DNA from: Xanthobacteraceae bacterium
GTDB lineage: Bacteria; Pseudomonadota; Alphaproteobacteria; Rhizobiales; Xanthobacteraceae
DNA length: 64,000 nt
Direction: 5' to 3'
Assembly (NCBI GenBank): GCA_019752575.1
Contig: JAIELW010000013.1
Location: 1 to 64,000, forward strand
Part shown: piece by piece, positions 35,321-47,405 of the stretch
Numbering within the stretch: position 1 is the first letter of the stretch
Layout of the letters: each line of letters begins with the position of its first letter
Position numbers and translations under genes: made by a program
The notes under the pieces: generated by a model
The model's database searches: none
Told to the model about the DNA's origin: nothing
Seen by the model: the letters and a program-made list of their open reading frames with translations, nothing else

Positions 35321-35421
35321 AACCCTCATCCTGAGGAGGCGGCGCAGCCGCCGTCTCGAAGGATGAGCCGCAACCCTCACCCTTCGAGACGCGAACCTTC
35401 GGTCCGCTCCTCAGGGTGAGG
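35321..35421. repeat. Pair of inverted palindromic repeats between atpD and atpC
   Basis: Two units of about 45-50 bases lie head to head. The first runs from CCTCATCCTGAGGAGGC to CTCGAAGGATGAG, the second from CCTCACCCTTCGAGACGCG to CTCCTCAGGGTGAGG. Both carry the CTCGAAGG/CCTTCGAG and CCTGAGGAG/CTCCTCAGG arms in opposite order. This is the layout of the REP-like intergenic elements abundant in Bradyrhizobium relatives. Inside a transcribed operon it would fold into strong hairpins. Confidence 0.8.
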
Positions 35422-35428
35422 AAATTGG

Positions 35429-36877
<1,449 letters not shown>

Positions 36878-37762
36878 TTAGAGCGCTTCCGCGCCGGAGA
36901 TGATTTCGATCAATTCCTTCGTGATCATCGCCTGGCGGGTGCGGTTGTAAGTGATGGTTTGCTTCTTGATCATGTCGCCGGCGTTGCGGGTCGCGCTGTC
37001 CATCGCGGACATGCGCGCGCCCTGCTCGGAGGCCGCGTTTTCCAGCAACGCGCGGAATACCTGCGTGGCTAAATTGCGCGGGAGCAATTCGGCGAGAATT
37101 TCGTCTTCGTCCGGCTCGTATTCGTAAACCGGCGTGTTGGTGCCGGCGGCTTCCGTCTTCGTTTCGGGAAGCTGCGGCGGGATGATCTGCTGCGCGGTCG
37201 GAATCTGCGCGATCACCGACTTGAAGCGCGAATAGAACAGCGTGCAGATATCGAACTCGCCCGCTTCGTAACGCGCGACTACCTTCTGCGCGATTTCTTC
37301 CGCATGTTCGTAGCCGATGTAGCGCGCACCGCGCAGATCGATCACGTCGATGATGTTCTTCGCGAAAGTGCGGCGCAGGATGTCGTATCCTTTGCGGCCG
37401 ACGCAGATGATCTTGACCGTCTTGCCGGCAGCGATCAGCGCATTCGCACGCTCGCGCGCGAGACGGGCGATCGAGGAATTGAACGCGCCGCAAAGACCGC
37501 GCTCGGCCGTACAAACCAGAAGAAGATGCGTGTCGTCCTTGCCGGTGCCCGCAAGCAATACCGGAGCGCCGGCCTGACCCGCGACCTTGCCCGCGATGTT
37601 TGCGAGGATCGCGTCCATACGTTCGGCATAAGGACGCGCCGCTTCCGCCGCCATCTGCGCGCGGCGCAGCTTCGCCGCGGCGACAAGCTGCATCGCCTTG
37701 GTGATCTTCTGCGTCGCCTTCACCGAGGCGATACGATTGCGAAGCTCTTTCAGCGAAGCCAT
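36878..37762 (-). CDS. atpG: F1 ATP synthase gamma subunit
   Basis: 294 residues. N-terminal coiled-coil helix [21 protein letters not shown] and C-terminal [22 protein letters not shown] are the two halves of the rotating shaft. The TSERGLCG-like [19 protein letters not shown] is present. A proline-rich insert of about 30 residues with [19 protein letters not shown] is typical of alphaproteobacterial gamma. It lies between atpA and atpD with short gaps. Confidence 0.97.
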   Translation of the reverse strand: MASLKELRNRIASVKATQKITKAMQLVAAAKLRRAQMAAEAARPYAERMDAILANIAGKVAGQAGAPVLLAGTGKDDTHLLLVCTAERGLCGAFNSSIARLARERANALIAAGKTVKIICVGRKGYDILRRTFAKNIIDVIDLRGARYIGYEHAEEIAQKVVARYEAGEFDICTLFYSRFKSVIAQIPTAQQIIPPQLPETKTEAAGTNTPVYEYEPDEDEILAELLPRNLATQVFRALLENAASEQGARMSAMDSATRNAGDMIKKQTITYNRTRQAMITKELIEIISGAEAL

Positions 37763-37779
37763 TGGCTACGACTTTTCCT

Positions 37780-39875
<2,096 letters not shown>

Positions 39876-39960
39876 CTGTGACTATTCTTTTTTGTCCCGT
39901 TCCAAGCGTCCGGCACCGCGGCGAGCGGCCCCGTAACCTCTTGGAATTCAAGTGGGAATT

Positions 39961-40015
39961 CCGATTTTGCGAGAAGCTCCGGAACGCCCGCGAAAGCCCT
40001 GCAAAATCGGGCGTT
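39961..40015 (-). promoter_or_regulatory. Overlapping inverted repeats in the atp operon leader region
   Basis: CCGATTTTGC (39961-39970) is an exact inverted copy of GCAAAATCGG (40001-40010). AACGCCCG (39983-39990) is an exact inverted copy of CGGGCGTT (40008-40015). The two pairings share positions 40008-40010 and exclude each other, as in attenuator-like switches. The element lies 86-140 bases before atpH. Whether it is transcribed is unknown. Confidence 0.4.
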
Positions 40016-40163
40016 TGCTACCATGCGGGCCCGCCGTTACGCAATGTTTTCCCCTGTCCGATTTGCCGCATCCGGGCGGAAAAACCGGCCGATTCCGCCG
40101 CAGCCGATGAGACTTTCCGGTAGCGGCCTCCGGATGCAACGCTCCTTGCGGGATTCGGGCTGA

Positions 40164-41468
40164 ATGAGCGACCGCGGCGAGGAACTTCAGGACGGCAAGG
40201 CAAAGGCGGAACGGGCTTTCCTGTTCAAGCCCGCCCTGATTTCTGCGCTCAAGCACGGCTACAGCCGCTCCGACCTCCGGGACGATGCGCTCGCAGGGCT
40301 GACGGTTGCGATCGTAGCGCTGCCGCTTTCGATGGCACTCGCCATCGCCTCCGGCCTGCCGCCCGAGCGCGGGCTCTACACCGCCATCGTCGGCGGTTTC
40401 CTGATCTCGCTCCTCGGTGGCAGCAAGTTTCAAATCGGCGGACCGGCCGGCGCCTTCATCGTGCTCGTTTCGCTGACGGTCGAGCGGCACGGCTACGACG
40501 GCCTCGTGCTTGCGACGGCGATCGCCGGCCTCATCATGATCGCCATCGGCGTGTTCAGGCTCGGCACCTACATCAAATATATTCCGCATCCGGTAACGGT
40601 CGGCTTCGCGGCCGGAATCGCAGTTATCATCTTTGCAAGCCAGCTACGCGATTTCCTCGGGCTCGAGATCGCAAAAGAGCCCGGGCCGCTGCTTGCAAAG
40701 CTCGGCGCACTCTGGAACGCGCTTTCCACGATCAAGCCGGCGGCGCTTGCGATCAGCGTCGCGGGTGTCGCGGTCATTCTCCTGATCCGGAAGTTTCGCC
40801 CGCGCTGGCCGAGCTTTCTGATCGTCGTGACCTTAAGCGCGGCTTTTGTGGCCATCTTTCATCCGGACGTCGCCACCATCGGCTCGCGTTTCGGCGCGGT
40901 ACCGAATTCGCTGCCCGCGCCGTCGCTGCCGCCGTTCGACTGGCAGAAAATTTATCGCGTGCTTCCCGACGCAATCGCGATTGCGCTCTTGGGCTCGATA
41001 GAGTCGCTTCTCTCCGCCGTCGTCGCCGACAAGATGAGCGGCAGCAAGCATCGCTCGAACGGCGAGCTGGTCGCGCAGGGTGTCGCCAATATCGGCTCGG
41101 TCGCCTTCGGCGGCATTCCGGTCACCGGCACCATTGCGCGCACCGCGACCAACGTGCGCGCGAGGGCGAAGAGCCCGGTCTCCGGAATTCTGCACGCCGC
41201 TTACCTGCTCGTCTTCATGATGCTGGCGGCGCCGCTCGCAGTGCATATCCCGCTCGCCGCGCTTGCCGCCGTACTCGTCGTGGTCGCGTTCAATATGTCG
41301 GATCACCACGAGTTCCGCGCTCTGCTTGGAAAATCCTGGGCCGATGCGACTGTGCTGCTCGCGGTATTTCTGATCACGGCGTTCTACGACCTCGTCGCCG
41401 CCATCGGGATCGGTGTCGCGCTGTCGTTTCTTTTCCGCGCGGCAAGCCTGCGGAAGAAATCCGGCTAG
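40164..41468 (+). CDS. SulP family inorganic anion transporter lacking STAS domain
   Basis: 434 residues with about eleven to twelve membrane helices. SulP features include ALAGLTVAIVALPLSMALAIASGLPPERGLYTAIVGGF, the GGPAGAF segment and GGIPVTGTIARTATNVRA. Typical SulP proteins have a cytoplasmic STAS domain after the membrane part; here the chain ends about seven residues after the last helix (RAASLRKKSG), so STAS is missing. It may carry sulfate or bicarbonate. It is divergent from atpH. No carbonic anhydrase gene is adjacent. Confidence 0.9.
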   Translation: MSDRGEELQDGKAKAERAFLFKPALISALKHGYSRSDLRDDALAGLTVAIVALPLSMALAIASGLPPERGLYTAIVGGFLISLLGGSKFQIGGPAGAFIVLVSLTVERHGYDGLVLATAIAGLIMIAIGVFRLGTYIKYIPHPVTVGFAAGIAVIIFASQLRDFLGLEIAKEPGPLLAKLGALWNALSTIKPAALAISVAGVAVILLIRKFRPRWPSFLIVVTLSAAFVAIFHPDVATIGSRFGAVPNSLPAPSLPPFDWQKIYRVLPDAIAIALLGSIESLLSAVVADKMSGSKHRSNGELVAQGVANIGSVAFGGIPVTGTIARTATNVRARAKSPVSGILHAAYLLVFMMLAAPLAVHIPLAALAAVLVVVAFNMSDHHEFRALLGKSWADATVLLAVFLITAFYDLVAAIGIGVALSFLFRAASLRKKSG

Positions 41469-41521
41469 AGAATTTACCGCGCGTCGGCCGCCACAACGGC
41501 ACCGGCAGCAGCCGGATGCCT

Positions 41522-41809
41522 TTATCCAAGAACAAAGCTAAGCCGCTGGTCGGCTCTCGACGGCGCGAGCTCGATAATCTCGGCAGCGACCACTTTTTTC
41601 TCGACGAACGGATCTTCGTTCACCCTTCGCTCCAGCTCCGCGAGCGAGGTGTTGTGCGCGACGATCCCGCCGCCCTGATTGGGCGGCAGGCTGCCTGCGA
41701 GCAGGAACACCCCATCGTCAAAGCCTCGTTTGAGCCAAGCCTTATGCCCCTCCATGAATTGCGCGGCGTCGCCTCTGTTGGCTGCGAATTTCAGCAAGAC
41801 GATAAACAT
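41522..41809 (-). CDS. YciI family protein
   Basis: 95 residues of the YCII ferredoxin-like fold. FIVLLKFAANRGDAAQFMEGHKAWLKRGFDDGVFLLAGSL carries the conserved His of the (Mx)GHxxWL segment, and GGGIVAHNTSLAELERRVNEDPFV matches the second half. Some homologues act as hydrolases or dehydrochlorinase-like enzymes; the substrate here is unknown. It lies 21 bases downstream of the TetR gene and is probably controlled by it. Confidence 0.85.
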   Translation of the reverse strand: MFIVLLKFAANRGDAAQFMEGHKAWLKRGFDDGVFLLAGSLPPNQGGGIVAHNTSLAELERRVNEDPFVEKKVVAAEIIELAPSRADQRLSFVLG

Positions 41810-41830
41810 CGGCTGTCTCCCATGATTTTT

Positions 41831-42427
41831 TCATTGTTTGCGTGTTGCGGCGCGGCGCCTGCCGCGTTCAATCCATGACTTCAGCCAGCCGCGCATCTGC
41901 TCGACTTCCTGCCTGATAAAAGCGTCGTCGCGAAAAGCGCTCGCCAGCGTAGCAACGCCCTGGCTGCGGGCGAGAAGATGCATCGCAAGAGCGTCGGCCT
42001 CTTCACAACCGGCCAGCTCAAACTGCCTGCGCAGCCACACCCTGAAAAGGATGAACAGCTTGTTGGCTTCGGCTTGCGAAGCATGACCTAGCTTCGCGAG
42101 TTCGGAACATAGCGTGCCGACCGGGCAGCCGTGGCGTTTGATGTCGGCTTTGTTCGCAATCAGGATATCGATGAAGCCCTCGATGCGATCGGCGGGCCCT
42201 TTGCCTTCGCTTTCCCAAAGCGCAAGCATCGCACGGGTCGCGGCGAGCCGCGTCTCGATCACTGCATCCAGAATCTCATCCTTGGTCTTGAAATGGTAGT
42301 AAAAATTGCCGCGCGAAATTTTCACCGCTTCGGCAATATCCGCGAACGAAGTGTGATCGTAACCGTGCCGGTAAAATAGCCGGTCGGCGGCGTCTACGAT
42401 TTGATCCCGGGTTGTCTGCTCGCTCAT
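41831..42427 (-). CDS. TetR family transcriptional regulator
   Basis: 198 residues. The N-terminal helix-turn-helix is clear: TRDQIVDAADRLFYRHGYDHTSFADIAEAVKISRGNFYYHFKTKDEIL. The C-terminal ligand domain (about 55-198) resembles the TetR_C_6-like group with conserved CPVGTLCSELAKL. It probably represses itself and the YciI gene. Two near-identical palindromes lie just upstream of its start. Confidence 0.93.
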   Translation of the reverse strand: MSEQTTRDQIVDAADRLFYRHGYDHTSFADIAEAVKISRGNFYYHFKTKDEILDAVIETRLAATRAMLALWESEGKGPADRIEGFIDILIANKADIKRHGCPVGTLCSELAKLGHASQAEANKLFILFRVWLRRQFELAGCEEADALAMHLLARSQGVATLASAFRDDAFIRQEVEQMRGWLKSWIERGRRRAATRKQ

Positions 42428-42448
42428 GAACTCAGTGGCATGTATAGG

Positions 42449-42466
42449 TTAGGACAATTGACCTAA
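42449..42466. promoter_or_regulatory. Putative TetR operator 1
   Basis: TTAGGACAATTGACCTAA is an 18-base near-perfect palindrome (only the sixth pair mismatches) 22 bases before the TetR start, the place expected for an autoregulatory operator. Confidence 0.65.
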
Positions 42467-42483
42467 TTTGACGTTATCGAATA

Positions 42484-42495
42484 GGACACTTGTCC
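42484..42495. promoter_or_regulatory. Putative TetR operator 2
   Basis: GGACACTTGTCC is a palindrome with five-base arms. In its wider context TAGGACACTTGTCCAA matches operator 1 in the AGGACA-TTG-CC positions; the two centres lie about 32 bases apart, close to three helical turns. Confidence 0.55.
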
Positions 42496-42524
42496 AATCC
42501 GGTCAAGAGCCAAAGTTTAGGGAA

Positions 42525-44687
42525 TTAAAGAAAACTCTGCGGATCGACATCGATCTGCACACGGACGCTGCCGCGCGCGGGTGGTGCCGCTTCCAGCCAT
42601 TCGCGCACGTAATGCGAGAGATCGAAATTGCGCGGCGAGGAAACCAAGAGCCGCCAGCGATGCCGTCCGCGAATCATCGAGAGCGGCGCTTCGGCCGGAC
42701 CCAGGAGACGCACGTCATCCGAGATCGGTGCGTTAGCAGCCAGCTTTCGCGCGTGCGATTCTGCCGTCGGGCCGTCTTTCGCGGAAACGATAATCGCGAC
42801 CATTCTTCCGAACGGAGGAAGTCCCGCTTCTTCGCGCGACTTGATCTCGCTGTCGTAGAACGCATCGCGGTCGCCGGCGAGGAGCGCCTTCATCACCGGA
42901 TGCTCCGGCTGATAGGTCTGCAAAAGTCCCCGCCCGCCGATGTTCTCGCGGCCCGCGCGTCCGACTACCTGATGCAGGAGCTGGAACGTCCGCTCCGCCG
43001 CGCGCGGATCGCCGTAGTTCAAACCGAGATCGGCGTCGATGATGCCGACGAGTGCAAGGCCCGGAAAGTGATGGCCCTTGGCGACGAGTTGCGTGCCGAT
43101 CACGATATCGACGTCGCGGTTCGTGACGGCCTCGAGTTCTGCGCGCAATCGCTCGACGCCGCCAGCCATGTCGCTCGACAACACGAGCGTGCGGGCTTCC
43201 GGAAAGGCCGGACGTACTTCTTCTTCGAGCCGTTCGACGCCGGGGCCGATCGGCACGAAAGAATCGGGTGTCTCACACTTCGGACAATGCTGCGGCGGCG
43301 GCATGTCGAAACCGCAGTGATGGCAGACCAGCCGCTTGCGGTAACGATGCTCGACGAGCCAGGTATCGCAATTCACGCAGCGCATGCGAAAGCCGCAGGA
43401 GCGGCAGAGTGTCAGCGGCGCGTAACCGCGCCGGTTCAGGAATAATAATACCTGCTCGCCGCGCGAAATGGTTTCGTTGATCGCCTGCTCCAGCCGCGGC
43501 GAAATCCAGCGGCCCTTGCGCGGGCCGTCCTTGCGGAGGTCGATCGCTTCGAGTTGCGGGACTTCCGTGCCGCTGTAGCGCTCCGACAGTTGCAAGCGTT
43601 TATAACGCCCGCGCCGGGCGTTGCTTTCGGTCTCTAAGCTCGGCGTCGCGGAGGTGAGCACCACCGCCGTATTCGCAAGCGAGCCGCGCACGACCGCCAT
43701 GTCGCGCGCGTGATAATGCACGCCCTCTTCCTGTTTGTAGGCGGGGTCGTGCTCTTCATCCAGCACGATCAGCGCAAGGTCGTTGAAGGGGAGAAACAGC
43801 GCCGAGCGTGCGCCGGCGACAACACTGACTTCGCCTTTCGCGACACCTTCCCATGTCCGCGCGCGTTTTCTCGGCGCGATCGCGGAGTGCCACTCCGCCG
43901 GGCGAACGCCGAAGCGCTCTGCGAAGCGGTCGAGAAAACGCGTGGTCAGTGCGATCTCGGGCAGCAGGATCAGCGCCTGCCGCTTCTGCTTGAGAACTTC
44001 CGCGACCGCCTCGAAATAGACTTCGGTCTTGCCGGAACCAGTGACGCCGTCGAGCAGACTCACGGAAAATTTCCCGGTGCATACGGCTTCGCACAATTCT
44101 TTCGCCGCTTTCGATTGCGCGGGATTGAGTTCGGGCGCGGCGAAGTTTTCATCCGGCGGCAGCGCAATCGGTTCCGGCGGCAGCACGACGGCATCTAGCG
44201 CGCCCTGATCGATCAAGCCGTCGATCACGCCCGGAGAAACGCCCGCCTCTTCCGCCGCTTCGGACTTCGAGCGCAGCAGACCGTTTTCGAGGAGCGAGAG
44301 CACACGCGCTCTCGCCTCCGTCATGCGCGGAGGCTGTAGCCCGGTAACGCGCACGCCGATCTTCTCGCGCGCAGCGCCAAGCTCCGCGCTTCTGCGCAAC
44401 GCCATGCGCAAGACCATGCCGCGGGGCGCGAGCGTGTAATCGGCGATCCAGTCGATCAGTTTGACGAGTTCGAGCGGCAAAGGCGGCAGATCGGCTTTCG
44501 CGATCACGCTTTTCAGCTTCGTCTTTGCCGGCGCCTGTCCGCTGCCCGGCCACACCACGCCGGTTTCTTCACGATTTCCGAGCGGCACATGCACGATGTC
44601 GCCGGCCGAAAGCGCCTCGCTCGCTTTGTATGAGTAGGGCCGGTCCACCGCGAGCGGCACGAGCACATCGACGATTCGTTCGGCCAT
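42525..44687 (-). CDS. priA: Primosomal protein N' (replication restart helicase PriA)
   Basis: 720 residues. The helicase core has Walker A GVTGSGKTEVYFEAV and DEEH box LIVLDEEHDPAYKQEEGVHYHARD. Eight zinc-binding cysteines appear in CRSCGFRMRCVNCDTWLVEHRYRKRLVCHHCGFDMPPPQHCPKC. The N-terminal DNA-binding domain starts MAERIVDVLVPLAVDRPYSY. It restarts stalled forks by loading the primosome. It is divergent from xerC with about 75 bases between the starts. Confidence 0.97.
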   Translation of the reverse strand: MAERIVDVLVPLAVDRPYSYKASEALSAGDIVHVPLGNREETGVVWPGSGQAPAKTKLKSVIAKADLPPLPLELVKLIDWIADYTLAPRGMVLRMALRRSAELGAAREKIGVRVTGLQPPRMTEARARVLSLLENGLLRSKSEAAEEAGVSPGVIDGLIDQGALDAVVLPPEPIALPPDENFAAPELNPAQSKAAKELCEAVCTGKFSVSLLDGVTGSGKTEVYFEAVAEVLKQKRQALILLPEIALTTRFLDRFAERFGVRPAEWHSAIAPRKRARTWEGVAKGEVSVVAGARSALFLPFNDLALIVLDEEHDPAYKQEEGVHYHARDMAVVRGSLANTAVVLTSATPSLETESNARRGRYKRLQLSERYSGTEVPQLEAIDLRKDGPRKGRWISPRLEQAINETISRGEQVLLFLNRRGYAPLTLCRSCGFRMRCVNCDTWLVEHRYRKRLVCHHCGFDMPPPQHCPKCETPDSFVPIGPGVERLEEEVRPAFPEARTLVLSSDMAGGVERLRAELEAVTNRDVDIVIGTQLVAKGHHFPGLALVGIIDADLGLNYGDPRAAERTFQLLHQVVGRAGRENIGGRGLLQTYQPEHPVMKALLAGDRDAFYDSEIKSREEAGLPPFGRMVAIIVSAKDGPTAESHARKLAANAPISDDVRLLGPAEAPLSMIRGRHRWRLLVSSPRNFDLSHYVREWLEAAPPARGSVRVQIDVDPQSFL

Positions 44688-44761
44688 GATTCTTGTGGTT
44701 TCTCTGGACGTTTCTTGCGTTTAAGCGGAAGTTAAGCCGAGCGGAGCGACAACCTGATTCC

Positions 44762-45760
44762 ATGTCAAGCCGCGCCAAATCGAACGCAGACGGCGCCCGC
44801 AACTCCGCGGAAGCTCGGCTTTTTTCCGTCGCCGCAAAAGATGTGCTGGCCGAGCTGAAGCGCTGGCTCGAATTCATCGCTGCCGAGCGGCGCCTATCGC
44901 CGAAGACCGTAGAGGCCTATGCCCGCGATGTCGGCTTCTTTCTTGCGTTTCTCACCGAACATCTTGGTCACGCGGCGAAGCTTTCTGACCTTTCCAAGCT
45001 TGCGCCTTCCGACATTCGCGCGTTTCTCGCCTTCCGCCGCTCGAACGGCGTCGAAGCCCGCACGCTGCAGCGCTCGCTCGCGGCGGCCCGCTCCTTCGTG
45101 CGTTTTCTGGAGCGGGAAGGCCGCGGCAAATCCGACGCGCTTTCCGCGGTGCGCGCACCGAAAGTCGCCAAAACCTTGCCGCGTCCGCTCGATGCGGCTT
45201 CCGCGCTCGCGCTCGCCGATCCTGCAACCCGCGCCTTTGAAGAGCGCGAGCCATGGGTGCTCGCGCGCGATGCAGCCGTGCTCTCGCTTCTTTATGGTGC
45301 AGGCCTTCGTATTGCCGAAGCACTCTCGTTGAAGCGCGATCAAATTCCCGCGCCGGGTACCGCCGATACGATCACCGTCACCGGCAAAGGCAGCAAGACG
45401 CGCATGGTGCCGCTGCTCCCGCAGATTACCCAGGCGATCGCAGACTACATCGCGATCTGCCCATTTGCCCTCGCTGCCGCCGAACCCGTGTTTCGCGGCG
45501 AGAAAGGCGCCCCGCTCAGCCCGCGCATCGTGCAGCTTGCGATGGAAAGAATGCGCGGCGCGCTAGGCTTGCCCGACTCCGCAACGCCTCATGCGCTGCG
45601 CCATTCCTTCGCCACGCATTTGCTCGCGCGCGGCGGCGATCTTCGTTCAATTCAGGAATTGCTCGGCCACGCGTCGCTCGCGACCACGCAGGTCTACACG
45701 CAGGTCGATACGACGCATCTTCTGGAGGCCTATCGTGCCGCACACCCGCGGGCGCGGTGA
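44762..45760 (+). CDS. xerC: Tyrosine recombinase XerC
   Basis: 332 residues. The N-terminal SAM-like DNA-binding domain spans about 25-120. Catalytic residues are visible: Arg in YGAGLRIAEALSL, Lys in VTGKGSKTR, HxxR in PHALRHSFATHLL, His in LLGHASLATTQ and the Tyr nucleophile in QVYTQV. XerC with XerD resolves chromosome dimers at dif. The start at 44762 was chosen over an upstream in-frame ATG. In many genomes of this group it is divergent from priA, as here. Confidence 0.95.
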   Translation: MSSRAKSNADGARNSAEARLFSVAAKDVLAELKRWLEFIAAERRLSPKTVEAYARDVGFFLAFLTEHLGHAAKLSDLSKLAPSDIRAFLAFRRSNGVEARTLQRSLAAARSFVRFLEREGRGKSDALSAVRAPKVAKTLPRPLDAASALALADPATRAFEEREPWVLARDAAVLSLLYGAGLRIAEALSLKRDQIPAPGTADTITVTGKGSKTRMVPLLPQITQAIADYIAICPFALAAAEPVFRGEKGAPLSPRIVQLAMERMRGALGLPDSATPHALRHSFATHLLARGGDLRSIQELLGHASLATTQVYTQVDTTHLLEAYRAAHPRAR

Positions 45761-45772
45761 TTAACGATTTTT

Positions 45773-45883
45773 GTCGTCCCCGCGAAGGCGGGGACCCATA
45801 ACCCCGGTATCACTAAATAACTGAGGCGTGTGGCTATGGGTCCCGGCTCGCGCTCGGCTTCGCCTCGCTTGGCCGGGACGACG
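45773..45883. repeat. Palindromic intergenic repeat between xerC and lpdA
   Basis: The element begins GTCGTCCCCGCGAAGGCGGGGAC and ends GGCCGGGACGAC. GGGACCCATA (45791-45800) pairs exactly with TATGGGTCCC (45835-45844), and both outer ends form their own hairpins. This layout is a well-known intergenic repeat of Bradyrhizobium and relatives. It lies between convergent genes and may also end both transcripts. Confidence 0.85.
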
Positions 45884-45888
45884 GCAGA

Positions 45889-47289
45889 TCACATATGAAT
45901 GGCGCGCTTATCGACGCCGAGCGCGGCTTCTTTCACCGCTTCCGAGAGCGTCGGGTGCGGGTGGCAAGTGCGGGCGATGTCTTCCGCCGAGCCCGAGAAT
46001 TCCATCGTGATGGTCGCTTCCGTGATCATGGTGCCGGCGTCCGGGCCGATGATATGCACGCCCAAGACCTTGTCGGTTTTGTCGTCGGAAAGGATCTTCA
46101 CGAAGCCTTCGGTGGTCTTGTTCACCTTGGCGCGGCCGTTCGCGGTGAACGGGAATTTGCCGGCACGATAAGCGACGCCCGCCTGCTTCAGTTCTTCTTC
46201 GGTTTTGCCGACACTTGCCACTTCCGGGTAGGTGTAGATCACGTTCGGGATCGCGTCGTAATTCACGTGACCGGCCTTGCCAGCGATCAATTCGGCGACC
46301 GCGATGCCTTCGTCTTCGCCCTTATGCGCGAGCATGGCGCCGCGGACGACATCGCCGATTGCGAAGATGCCTTTGACGTTGGTCTGGAAGTGATCGTCGA
46401 TCTTCACGCGGCCGCGCTCGTCCAGTTCGACGCCGGCTTCCTTGAGACCGAGACCTTGCGTGTACGGCACGCGGCCGATCGCGACGAGCACGACATCGGC
46501 GTCTAACGTTTCCGCCTTGCCGCCCGCCGCGGGCTCGACGCTCGCTTTCAAAGTCTTGCCCTTGGTATCGACCGCGGTAACCTTCGAGCCGAGCTTGAAG
46601 CTCACGCCCTGCTTTTCGAGAATGCGCTGGAACTGACGCGCGATCTCGCCGTCCATGCCGGGCAGAATGCGATCGAGAAATTCGACGACCTGCACTTCCG
46701 CGCCCAAGCGGCGCCATACCGAACCCAATTCAAGCCCGATCACGCCAGCGCCGACGACCAAGAGCTTGCCCGGCACCTTGTCGAGTGTAAGCGCACCGGT
46801 CGAAGAGACGACGCGCTTCTCGTCGATCTCGATGCCCTTGAGACGCGTCACATCGGAGCCGGTCGCGATCACGATGTTCTTGGCTTCGACGACTTCAGCC
46901 TTGCCATTGCCGGTGACAACTTCGATCTTGTCGGGACCGGTGATCTTGCCGGTGCCCTTGAAAGTGTCGATCTTGTTTTTCTTGAACAGGAAGTCGACGC
47001 CCTTCACGTTGCCGTCGACGCCTTCCTGCTTGAACGAAAGCATCTGCTTGAGATCGAGCTTCGGCTTCGAAACTCCGATGCCCATGCCGGCGAAATCATG
47101 CGCGGCTTCCTCGAACAGATGCGACGCATGCAGCAGCGCCTTCGAAGGAATGCAGCCGACGTTGAGGCAGGTGCCGCCGAAGGTTTTGTCCTTTTCGATC
47201 ACCGCGGTTTTCAGCCCGAGCTGCGCGCCGCGAATGGCGCAGACATAGCCCGCCGGGCCGGTGCCGATGACGACGAGATCGTAGGACAT
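45889..47289 (-). CDS. lpdA: Dihydrolipoyl dehydrogenase (E3)
   Basis: 466 residues, a flavin disulfide reductase. The FAD fold [23 protein letters not shown], the redox pair [16 protein letters not shown], the NAD fold [21 protein letters not shown] and the C-terminal His-Glu pair in [16 protein letters not shown] are all present. It reoxidises dihydrolipoamide in the 2-oxoglutarate dehydrogenase complex. Last gene of the suc run, separated from sucB by a repeat element. The start is taken at 47289 (MSYDLVVIG) rather than a longer frame that runs into the repeat. Confidence 0.97.
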   Translation of the reverse strand: MSYDLVVIGTGPAGYVCAIRGAQLGLKTAVIEKDKTFGGTCLNVGCIPSKALLHASHLFEEAAHDFAGMGIGVSKPKLDLKQMLSFKQEGVDGNVKGVDFLFKKNKIDTFKGTGKITGPDKIEVVTGNGKAEVVEAKNIVIATGSDVTRLKGIEIDEKRVVSSTGALTLDKVPGKLLVVGAGVIGLELGSVWRRLGAEVQVVEFLDRILPGMDGEIARQFQRILEKQGVSFKLGSKVTAVDTKGKTLKASVEPAAGGKAETLDADVVLVAIGRVPYTQGLGLKEAGVELDERGRVKIDDHFQTNVKGIFAIGDVVRGAMLAHKGEDEGIAVAELIAGKAGHVNYDAIPNVIYTYPEVASVGKTEEELKQAGVAYRAGKFPFTANGRAKVNKTTEGFVKILSDDKTDKVLGVHIIGPDAGTMITEATITMEFSGSAEDIARTCHPHPTLSEAVKEAALGVDKRAIHM

Positions 47290-47310
47290 TTGCTTTCTCC
47301 AAGTTCTCCG

Positions 47311-47397
47311 CGTCATGGCCGGGCTTGTCCCGGCCATCCACGCCTTACTTTTCGGAGGTCAAAGACGTGGATGCCCGGCACAAGGCCGGGCATGACG
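47311..47397. repeat. Palindromic repeat between sucB and lpdA
   Basis: CGTCATGGCCGGG at the left end mirrors CCGGGCATGACG at the right, and the halves contain their own hairpins around GGCCGGGCTTGTCCCGGCC and GCCCGGCACAAGGCCGGGC. The inner ends read CCATCCACG and CGTGGATG. The right half is almost identical to the short element at 63866, so they belong to one family. It separates two genes read in one direction. Confidence 0.82.
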
Positions 47398-47405
47398 AAA
47401 ATTGA

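Noticed and set aside
46655-47248. 197-codon frame opposite lpdA
   Set aside because: Ser/Pro-rich antisense frame with no homology; lpdA is intact on the other strand.
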